Assembly: GCA_900545305.1 (NCBI GenBank)
Contig: UQYD01000076.1
Coordinates: 1 to 5,002, forward strand
DNA length: 5,002 bases
Source: an uncultured Eubacterium sp.
GTDB taxonomy: Bacteria > Bacillota > Clostridia > Lachnospirales > CAG-274
Direction: 5' to 3'
Shown here: positions 1-5,002 of the stretch, piece by piece
How the letters are laid out: each line of letters begins with the position of its first letter
Position numbering within the stretch: the stretch's first letter is position 1
The notes under the pieces: model-generated
Told to the model about the DNA's origin: nothing
Database searches by the model: none
The model's input: only the letters and a program-made list of their open reading frames with translations
Translations under genes and position numbers: made by a program

Positions 1-630
1 GGCAAAAGTACTGTTGCAAGACTAGTTGCAAAAAAACTTGGTTTTGTTTATGTTGATACTGGTGCTATGTATAGAACAGTTGGACTATATTGTGCAGAAA
101 ATTCTATAGATTTAGAAAATATGGATGAAGTAAAAAAAGCTTTACAAAAAGTCAATATAGAGTTAAAATATGATGAAGGTGTACAACATATTTATCTCAA
201 TGGTGAAGATGTATCATCTGCGATTAGGGTACAAAGAATTGCAGAATATGCTTCAAAAGTTGCTGCTATAGGTGTTGTGCGAGAAAAACTAGTAGAAATG
301 CAACGAAACATAGCCGAAAATGGTAATGTTGTTATGGATGGTAGAGATATTGGTACAAATGTTATACCGAATGCAAAGGCTAAAATTTATTTAGATGCTA
401 GTGTTGACGTAAGAACAGAAAGAAGATGCCATGAATTAGAGGAAAAAGGTGTTTCTTTTGATAAAAATGTAATAAGAGAAGAAATTATTGAGAGAGATAA
501 TTTTGATAAGAATAGAAAAATAAATCCACTTACCATTGCAGAGGATGCAACAATAATTGATACTTCATATATGACAATAGAGGAAGTGGAAAATAAAATA
601 ACAAAGCTATTTATAGGCGAGGTGGAATAA
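1..630 (+). CDS. cmk: Cytidylate kinase (CMP/dCMP kinase), 5'-truncated by the window edge
   Basis: Cytoplasmic nucleoside monophosphate kinase that phosphorylates CMP and dCMP with ATP in pyrimidine nucleotide supply. The frame is open from base 1, which encodes GKSTVA, the end of the P-loop (GxxGxGKST). The ATG at 67 is therefore internal, and only about ten N-terminal residues are missing. Further family signatures follow in order: VDTGAMYR (substrate-binding region, codons 19-26), GRDIGTNVIP in the middle, the LDASVDVRTERR stretch, and near the C-terminus RDNFDKNRKINPL, matching the RDxxDxxR...PL lid/CMP-binding pattern. The visible 209 residues plus the missing start fit the usual 220-230. 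The TAA stop directly abuts the GTG of ispH-rpsA, indicating cotranscription; cmk next to rpsA or ispH-rpsA is a common Firmicutes arrangement. Codons are AT-rich (AAA, ATA, TTA). The identification is secure. Confidence 0.96.
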   Translation, partial: GKSTVARLVAKKLGFVYVDTGAMYRTVGLYCAENSIDLENMDEVKKALQKVNIELKYDEGVQHIYLNGEDVSSAIRVQRIAEYASKVAAIGVVREKLVEMQRNIAENGNVVMDGRDIGTNVIPNAKAKIYLDASVDVRTERRCHELEEKGVSFDKNVIREEIIERDNFDKNRKINPLTIAEDATIIDTSYMTIEEVENKITKLFIGEVE

Positions 631-633
631 GTG
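619..633 (+). promoter_or_regulatory. Ribosome binding site and GTG start of ispH-rpsA
   Basis: GAGGTGG at 619-625 lies 5 nt before GTG at 631, inside the last codons of cmk. GTG is preferred over later ATG codons because the protein then begins with MNVIVAKTAGFCFGVKRA, the expected IspH N-terminus carrying the first iron-sulfur cysteine (C12). The zero-nucleotide spacing to the cmk stop suggests translational coupling. Confidence 0.7.
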
Positions 634-2571
634 AATGTAATAGTTGCAAAAACAGCTGGTTTCTGCTTTGGGGTAAAAAGGGCTGTTGACTTCGCATATA
701 GCAAAGCTGGTCAAAAGAATATATACACTTATGGACCAATAATCCATAACAAGGAAGTAACAAAAGATTTAGAGAAAAAAGGTATAAAAATAATTGATAA
801 CTTAGAAGATGGTAAAAATGGAGAAATTATTATACGTTCCCATGGTGTACCACCTTCTGTCTATGATACTTTGGACAAAGAAAGTATCAAATATACAGAT
901 TGTACCTGTCCTTTTGTAAAAAAAATACACAACATTGTCAGAAAAAGTTATATTGAAGAAAATAAGTCTATTATAATAGTTGGTAGTGGAGAACATCCAG
1001 AAGTTGTAGGAATTAATGGTGAATGTAATAATACAGCTATAATTGTGGATTCAGTTGAAACTGCCGAAAAATTAGAACTAGATAAGAATGTTGAATATGC
1101 TTTGGTTGTACAAACTACATTCCAAATAGATGTATATAATAAAATTATTTTGACATTATCACAAAAAAGTGATAATATCAAAGTGAATAATACTATTTGC
1201 TCTGCCACAAGTGATAGGCAGAAGGAAGCTGTTGAAATTGCCAGTAAAGTTGACATAATGATTGTGTTAGGTGATAAGAATAGCTCAAATACAAGAAAAC
1301 TTTATGAAATTAGTAAAAAAATATGCGAAAATGTATATTTTTGTGAAACAATTTCAGATTTAAGGTTGAAAAACTTAAAAAATGATGTTACAATAGGTGT
1401 AACTGCCGGTGCGTCTACACCACCGGAAATAATAAAGGAGGCTGTAAGTGCTATGAGTGAAATGGAAAACAAATCTTTTGAGGAGATGCTTAATGAAAGC
1501 TTAGTTCAGTTACGTTCTGGAGAAGTTGTAAAGGGTAAAGTCCTCAGCATTAACGAAGATAATGGAGAGGTTGCTGTTGATTTAAAATATAAGTCAGATG
1601 GTATTATTCCTAGATCTGAATTTTCAGATGATGATAGTGTAAATCCTGCAGATGTTGTTAAAGTAGGTGACGAAATCGAAGTATACGTTGTAAGAGTAAA
1701 CGATGGTGACGGTAATGTACTTCTTTCTAAGAAGAAGGTAGATGCTGACAAGAACTTCATCGCTATTGAAGAAGCTTATAACGAACACAAGACAGTAAAC
1801 GGTAAGATTACAGATGTTGTAAAGGGTGGTCTTATTGCAAATGTTGATGGTGTTAGGGTATTCGTTCCTTCATCTCAGATTTCTAACAGATACGTTGAAG
1901 ATTTATCTTCTTTCGTAGGTAATAGCTATGATTTTGAAATTCTTGAATTTGATAAGTCAAGAGCAAGAACTAGAATCGTTGCTGGTAGAAAGGCTTTAGC
2001 TCAGAAAGAAATCGATGAAAAGAGAGCTAAGGTATTTGAAGCAATCAATGTTGGCGATAGAATCGAAGGTACAGTAAGTCGTATTGTAGAATTCGGTGCT
2101 TTCGTTGATTTAGGCGGTGTTGACGGTCTTATCCATATTTCAGAAATGAGCTGGGGTAGAGTTAAGAAGGTTACAGACGTATTAAAGGTTGGCGACAAGG
2201 TTACAGTTACTGTACTTGATGTTAATCCAGAAAAGGGTAAGATTTCTTTATCTCTTAAGGACCTTAATGCAGACCCTTGGAACACAGCTGCAGAAAAGTA
2301 TGCTGTAGGTAATGTTGTAACTGGTAAGGTAGTAAGAATGGTTCCTTTTGGTGCTTTCGTTGAACTTGAAGAAGGTGTTGACGGTCTTGTTCACATTTCT
2401 CAGATTGCATACAAGCATGTTGAAAAGCCAGAAGATGAATTAACTGTTGGTCAGGAAATTCAGGCTAAGGTAACAGAACTTGACCTTGATAACAAGAAGA
2501 TTAGCTTAAGCATTAAGGAAACTCTTGAAAAGCCAAGCAAGTCAGAAGAAACTGAAAACGATGCTGAATAA
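631..2571 (+). CDS. ispH-rpsA: Fused 4-hydroxy-3-methylbut-2-enyl diphosphate reductase (IspH/LytB) - ribosomal protein S1
   Basis: A two-part cytoplasmic protein of 646 residues. Residues 1 to about 274 are IspH, the [4Fe-4S] enzyme that reduces HMBPP to IPP and DMAPP in the last step of the MEP isoprenoid pathway. Visible are the three cluster cysteines C12 (GFCFGVKRA), C93 (CTCPFV) and C190 (TICSATSDRQ), the substrate-site histidines H40 (IIHN), H71 (RSHG) and H122 (EHPE) with E124, and the QTT motif at 161-163. From about residue 278 the protein is S1, with four OB-fold S1 repeats at roughly 296-366, 384-450, 474-543 and 560-629; the third and fourth have the clearest FGAFVDL/FGAFVEL and DGL(I/V)HIS motifs. 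An acidic tail ends the protein. Such fusions are known in Clostridia, so this is a natural architecture. No catalytic residue is missing. Lysine codons go from AAA 23: AAG 7 in the IspH half to AAA 5: AAG 30 in the S1 half. Both identities are secure; whether free S1 is also made is open. Confidence 0.96.
   Translation: MNVIVAKTAGFCFGVKRAVDFAYSKAGQKNIYTYGPIIHNKEVTKDLEKKGIKIIDNLEDGKNGEIIIRSHGVPPSVYDTLDKESIKYTDCTCPFVKKIHNIVRKSYIEENKSIIIVGSGEHPEVVGINGECNNTAIIVDSVETAEKLELDKNVEYALVVQTTFQIDVYNKIILTLSQKSDNIKVNNTICSATSDRQKEAVEIASKVDIMIVLGDKNSSNTRKLYEISKKICENVYFCETISDLRLKNLKNDVTIGVTAGASTPPEIIKEAVSAMSEMENKSFEEMLNESLVQLRSGEVVKGKVLSINEDNGEVAVDLKYKSDGIIPRSEFSDDDSVNPADVVKVGDEIEVYVVRVNDGDGNVLLSKKKVDADKNFIAIEEAYNEHKTVNGKITDVVKGGLIANVDGVRVFVPSSQISNRYVEDLSSFVGNSYDFEILEFDKSRARTRIVAGRKALAQKEIDEKRAKVFEAINVGDRIEGTVSRIVEFGAFVDLGGVDGLIHISEMSWGRVKKVTDVLKVGDKVTVTVLDVNPEKGKISLSLKDLNADPWNTAAEKYAVGNVVTGKVVRMVPFGAFVELEEGVDGLVHISQIAYKHVEKPEDELTVGQEIQAKVTELDLDNKKISLSIKETLEKPSKSEETENDAE
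1434..1464 (+). promoter_or_regulatory. Possible internal ribosome binding site and start for free S1
   Basis: AAAGGAGG at 1434-1441 is a perfect match to the Firmicutes anti-Shine-Dalgarno. In-frame ATG codons follow at 1453 (11 nt spacer, residue 275) and 1462 (residue 278), exactly at the IspH/S1 boundary. Initiation there would give a free S1 protein of about 370 residues. Against this, the same bases encode the IspH C-terminal residues I-K-E-A (ATA AAG GAG GCT), so the match may follow from the protein sequence, and the spacer is slightly long. This is an inference only. Confidence 0.35.
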
Positions 2572-2580
2572 TATATCGGG
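2567..2580 (+). repeat. 14-bp direct repeat, copy 1 (at the livK-like gene start)
   Basis: AATAATATATCGGG occurs here and again at 3997-4010. This copy spans the ispH-rpsA stop codon and the start of the Shine-Dalgarno region of the next gene. Chance is a plausible explanation given AT-rich sequence and shared ribosome-binding-site bases. Confidence 0.4.
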
Positions 2581-2595
2581 AGTGATATAATAATG
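2578..2595 (+). promoter_or_regulatory. Ribosome binding site of the livK-like gene
   Basis: GGGAG at 2578-2582 lies 10 nt before the ATG at 2593, within a 21-nt gap after the ispH-rpsA stop. It supports this ATG, which opens a good lipoprotein signal sequence. I see no promoter or terminator hairpin in the gap, so readthrough from ispH-rpsA is implied if the order is genuine. Confidence 0.6.
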
Positions 2596-4020
2596 AAATT
2601 TAAAAAATTATTTGCTTTAGCTGTTGCAGGTATCATGACAATGTCTTTTACAGCATGTGGTAATAATAGCCAGTCTGCTGACAGTGATACTTTTAAGATT
2701 GGTGGTATTGGACCTTTAACAGGTGATGCTGCTAATTATGGTAACTCTGTAAAGAACGGTTGTCAGGTTGCTGTTAATGAAATAAATGCAGCTGGTGGTG
2801 CAAACGGTAAAAAGTTAGAACTTCTTTTTGAAGACGATGTAAATGATGCTGAAAAGTCAGTTAATGCTTACAATACTCTTATGGACCAGGGTGTTCAGGC
2901 TATTGTTGGTTCTGTAACAAGTAGTCCATGTATTGCTGTTGCTGCTGAAAGTGCAAATGATGGCATTCTTCAGATTACTCCAAGTGGCTCAGCAAAAGAA
3001 TGTACAGCTGGTTCTAATGCATTTAGAATTTGCTTTACTGACCCACTTCAGGGTGAAGTAATGGCTAAGTACATTAAAGACAAGGGTATCAATAAAATTG
3101 CTATGATTTATGATGTATCTAATGATTATAGCAAGGGTATTCACGATTCTTTTGCTGCTAAATTTACTGAATTAGGCGGTCAGTTAGTTGATGACGAGTC
3201 TTTCTCAAAGGGAGATATTGACTTTAAGACTCAGCTTACAAAGGTTAAGACTTCAGGTGCTGAAGCATTATTCCTTCCAATTTACTATACTGAAGTAGGT
3301 TATATTAGCCAGCAGGCAGCTACATTGGGCTTAAATATCCCATATTATGGCTGTGACGGTTGGGATGGTATCATTAAGCAGTTAAATGGTGATACAAAGA
3401 ATATTGAAGGTGCGACTTATCTTACACCGTTTGTAGCTACAGACACTTCTGAAAAGGTTCAAGCTTTTGTAAATACTTATAAAGAAATGTATATCCAGGC
3501 CATCAACAATATTACCACCTATGACCACTGGTCCAGAGATGAAGCATGGAATATTGCGGAACAGGCATATAACGTGGGGAATGAAAATGGTACACCGGTA
3601 TTATTCTCATTGGATGACCTGGATGATCCCCTGCGTTTAAGATATGAATATTGCCTTGCCATGGTAACGAGAAAGCGTTGCGAAACAGGGCTGGCTGACG
3701 GAAGCATGTCTTATGCAGATGCAGTACAGACATTGGCTTCCATTCTGGAGGAAACAGACTATAATCCGCTGTTACTTCAGGATATGGTCAACTATGGACA
3801 GCAGGCTGGAATGAACGTGGAAAATTATAGGTATGCCTATGAAATGATCCTGGACATCATTCAGAGGGAAGAAGGAATCACCATCGGAGGAGATGTGGAT
3901 CTGGATCATTTCTGGTATTTCAATGATCTGGATGGTGACAGCAGCTACAGAGTTGGAGATTATGGTACCACCAGCTATGTCAGAAGCTGGATCCGTAATA
4001 ATATATCGGGGATTTTATAA
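2593..4020 (+). CDS. Chimeric ORF: N-terminal LivK-type ABC substrate-binding lipoprotein joined to an unrelated C-terminus
   Basis: Residues 1 to about 300 are a periplasmic-binding-protein-like lipoprotein of the branched-chain amino acid (Leu/Ile/Val) type. A basic start (MKFKK) and hydrophobic stretch end in a lipobox with FTAC, acylated cysteine C22, followed by a polar linker. Family features follow: FKIGGIGPLTGDAANYG (34-50), INAAGGANGKKLEL (64-77), a VGSVTSSP ligand-site loop (105-112), and lobe two with IAMIYDVSNDYSKG (169-182) and YLTPFVATD (276-284). It would capture an amino acid or small amide outside the membrane for an ABC permease, but no permease or ATPase genes are in view. 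Family members continue for roughly 80-100 residues beyond the ...YKEMY at 296-300, usually with an ALAAYDA-like segment; here that part is absent. Residues 301-475 are unrelated, and codon use changes at the same place. I believe two genes have been joined in frame at about 3490, so the 475-residue product is probably not a natural protein. The LivK assignment is firm; substrate is unknown. Confidence 0.85.
   Translation: MKFKKLFALAVAGIMTMSFTACGNNSQSADSDTFKIGGIGPLTGDAANYGNSVKNGCQVAVNEINAAGGANGKKLELLFEDDVNDAEKSVNAYNTLMDQGVQAIVGSVTSSPCIAVAAESANDGILQITPSGSAKECTAGSNAFRICFTDPLQGEVMAKYIKDKGINKIAMIYDVSNDYSKGIHDSFAAKFTELGGQLVDDESFSKGDIDFKTQLTKVKTSGAEALFLPIYYTEVGYISQQAATLGLNIPYYGCDGWDGIIKQLNGDTKNIEGATYLTPFVATDTSEKVQAFVNTYKEMYIQAINNITTYDHWSRDEAWNIAEQAYNVGNENGTPVLFSLDDLDDPLRLRYEYCLAMVTRKRCETGLADGSMSYADAVQTLASILEETDYNPLLLQDMVNYGQQAGMNVENYRYAYEMILDIIQREEGITIGGDVDLDHFWYFNDLDGDSSYRVGDYGTTSYVRSWIRNNISGIL
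3486..3498 (+). other. Probable breakpoint between two genomes (chimeric junction)
   Basis: LivK similarity ends at YKEMY (residues 296-300, bases 3478-3492) and the next codons read IQAINN, which does not fit the family. Leucine codons from 2593 to here are TTA 9, CTT 8, TTG 1 and CTG 0; from here to 4020 they are CTG 8, TTA 4, TTG 2, CTT 2. Glycine shifts from mostly GGT towards GGA, and GAG, CCG and ACC become common. Hand-counted GC is 21/60 in 3421-3480 and 27/60 in 3541-3600. No insertion-sequence ends or clear repeat flank the site. The exact base is uncertain by several nucleotides. Confidence 0.75.
3493..4020 (+). other. C-terminal fragment of an unrecognised protein (its own 5' end is not in the window)
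   Basis: About 175 residues, read in the same frame as the livK-like gene but compositionally and structurally unlike it. I do not recognise the family. It starts with a polar, aromatic segment (TTYDHWSRDEAWNIAEQAY), then a probably helical region of roughly 100 residues, and ends with an Asp- and aromatic-rich stretch (DVDLDHFWYFNDLDGD) and a basic tail (YVRSWIRNN). No membrane segment is visible. It overlaps the downstream phosphoesterase gene by one base (TAATG), and both share CTG-rich codon use, so the two were probably cotranscribed in their genome of origin and may act together at the cell surface. That functional link is inference. The true start lies upstream of the junction and is lost here. 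Confidence 0.6.
3997..4010 (+). repeat. 14-bp direct repeat, copy 2 (at the phosphoesterase gene start)
   Basis: Identical to 2567-2580. Here it encodes N-N-I-S-G near the C-terminus of the unknown protein and supplies the first Gs of the GGGGA ribosome binding site (4008-4012), 7 nt before the ATG at 4020. Both copies end 9-12 nt ahead of a start codon. Confidence 0.4.
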
Positions 4021-5002
4021 TGAAAAAAACAATTAAATTATTTATTGCAATGCTTTTATTTGTGGTTCCTGTGATATTGCTGATCGTTCTGCTGGGATAT
4101 GCAAAACAGTCGGAAAATCAGGGGACAGAGGAGCCTTTGGAAACGGAGGAATCGAAGATGCCGGAGACGGTGGAGAGTCTGCCGGAAGAACCGGAAATAG
4201 TCTATGATCCGCCAGAGTATCCGTTTACCACCGATGAGATTACGGTCTATATCGGGGGGCTTACGGAGGAGTATACGATAGCATTTGTAAATGACCTGCA
4301 TCTGGTTACAGATACAGAGGTGGGACATGTTCTGGAAGAGGAACTTCCAGAAGTAATGAAACGATACAATGAGCTGTCGGTGACGGCCGATGGAAAGCAT
4401 GCGGAGGACCTTTGGCCGGAAGTCATCAAATATCTGAACTATAACGATTTTGATGCTGTGATTTTTGGTGGAGATCTGCTGGATTATTGCAGTCCGTCCA
4501 ATATAGAAGTATTGGAGCAGGGATTTGATCAGCTGAAATACGATAGAGACCGGGTGATTTATCTGCGTTCGGACCACGATTATATAGGAACTTATGGTGG
4601 AAGTCAGTATACAGATGCCGATGGGGTGGCAGCTCAGGCACAACTCTGGGACGGTGACTCCGAGGAAAAAGTAATTGATCTGGGAGAATTCCTGATCGTA
4701 GGAATTAACAGATCCTATCAGAATCTTTCAGATGAAAGACTGGAGTATTTGAACAAGGAATTAAGAGACGGCAGACCGGTGATAGTGGCAACACATGTTC
4801 CCTTTTATTCGGAGGAGGATGCGGAGAGTCTGGAAGCCCGTTCGATGGAAATCAGAAACAGGATATATTATTGGAACAAGACAGATTCTGTTTATTCTCC
4901 GGATGAAAATACTCAGAAATTTATTGATGAAATGTATGCCCCGGGTTCGAATGTGGTGCAGATTCTGGCGGCACACCTGCATGCTTCCTGGGACGGAAAG
5001 GC
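4020..5002 (+). CDS. Membrane-anchored calcineurin-like metallophosphoesterase, 3'-truncated by the window edge
   Basis: Starts at ATG 4020, overlapping the preceding TAA by one base, with GGGGA 7 nt upstream; 327 complete codons are visible. Residues 5-27 form a hydrophobic segment (uncleaved anchor or signal peptide, no lipobox), followed by an acidic Glu/Pro-rich linker (about 31-68), so the catalytic domain is probably outside the membrane. Metal-site motifs appear in family order: NDLHL (D92, H94), FGGDLLDY (D152), RSDHDY (183-188), ATHVPF (H259) and AAHLH (H319, H321). This is a two-metal phosphoesterase fold hydrolysing phosphomono- or diesters; the substrate cannot be told. In the usual GNHD motif, Asn is a metal ligand; here the aligned residue is Asp (D185), with H186 kept as the likely general acid. 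Codon use is rich in CTG, GAG and CCG, matching the gene fragment before it and unlike everything before about 3490. Only the C-terminal end should be missing. Confidence 0.88.
   Translation, partial: MKKTIKLFIAMLLFVVPVILLIVLLGYAKQSENQGTEEPLETEESKMPETVESLPEEPEIVYDPPEYPFTTDEITVYIGGLTEEYTIAFVNDLHLVTDTEVGHVLEEELPEVMKRYNELSVTADGKHAEDLWPEVIKYLNYNDFDAVIFGGDLLDYCSPSNIEVLEQGFDQLKYDRDRVIYLRSDHDYIGTYGGSQYTDADGVAAQAQLWDGDSEEKVIDLGEFLIVGINRSYQNLSDERLEYLNKELRDGRPVIVATHVPFYSEEDAESLEARSMEIRNRIYYWNKTDSVYSPDENTQKFIDEMYAPGSNVVQILAAHLHASWDGK

Noticed and set aside
387..2285. Several - strand open frames of 60-105 codons within cmk and ispH-rpsA
   Set aside because: All are antisense to genes with firm family motifs, are low-complexity in Ser, Thr, Phe and Ile, and lack convincing ribosome binding sites.
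3470..3510. A frameshift restoring the livK C-terminus in another frame
   Set aside because: The two other + strand frames after 3490 do not give LivK-like sequence by eye, and the composition change is not explained by a frameshift.
3470..3510. Insertion of a mobile element at the junction
   Set aside because: I see no transposase, terminal inverted repeats or target-site duplication around the site or in the following 1.5 kb.
2593..4020. The 475-residue ORF as a novel fused sensor or binding protein
   Set aside because: The binding-protein domain is cut within its second lobe, and composition changes exactly at the join, so a chimera explains it better than a functional fusion.
4056..4643. 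A 195-codon open frame on the - strand
   Set aside because: It lies wholly inside the phosphoesterase gene, which has ordered catalytic motifs. The antisense translation is rich in Ile, Arg, His and Cys with no recognisable domain, as expected of a shadow frame.
1..5002. CRISPR arrays, tRNA/rRNA genes, riboswitches and rho-independent terminators
   Set aside because: Coding sequence fills nearly the whole window; no regularly spaced repeats, tRNA-like sequence or hairpin plus U-tract was found.

Overview
The window looks like DNA from anaerobic, low-GC Firmicutes (Clostridia), probably from a gut or rumen metagenome. All supported genes are on the + strand, tightly packed, with no RNA genes, CRISPR arrays, insertion sequences or long intergenic stretches. 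The strongest taxonomic clue is one ORF that joins the isoprenoid enzyme IspH to ribosomal protein S1, an arrangement known from Clostridia.

Positions 1-2571 hold a housekeeping block: the 3' part of cmk (CMP kinase, 5' end outside the window), then ispH-rpsA starting with GTG immediately after the cmk stop codon. Inside the fusion, codon use changes from AAA/CAA-rich in the IspH half to AAG/CAG-rich in the S1 half. A perfect Shine-Dalgarno-like AAAGGAGG lies just ahead of methionine codons at the domain boundary, so free S1 could also be made from an internal start.

Positions 2593-4020 are formally one 475-codon ORF, but I read it as a chimera. Residues 1 to about 300 are a lipoprotein of the LivK type (branched-chain amino acid ABC transporter substrate-binding protein) that stops well short of the family's normal C-terminus. 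From about position 3490 the protein is unrelated and base and codon composition jump: CTG leucine codons go from 0 of 18 to 8 of 16. The rest is the C-terminal part of a protein I do not recognise. Its stop codon overlaps the ATG of a membrane-anchored, extracytoplasmic calcineurin-like metallophosphoesterase (4020 to the window end, truncated) that shares the new composition.

The simplest explanation is that two genomes meet near 3490: an AT-rich clostridial genome (cmk, ispH-rpsA, livK) and a moderately higher-GC one, perhaps Lachnospiraceae (unknown gene plus phosphoesterase). This could be an assembly or cloning chimera or a real recombination; an assembly join is the more economical reading. 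I see no convincing new biological system. The points most worth checking are the junction, the possible internal start for S1, and the unrecognised gene paired with the phosphoesterase.
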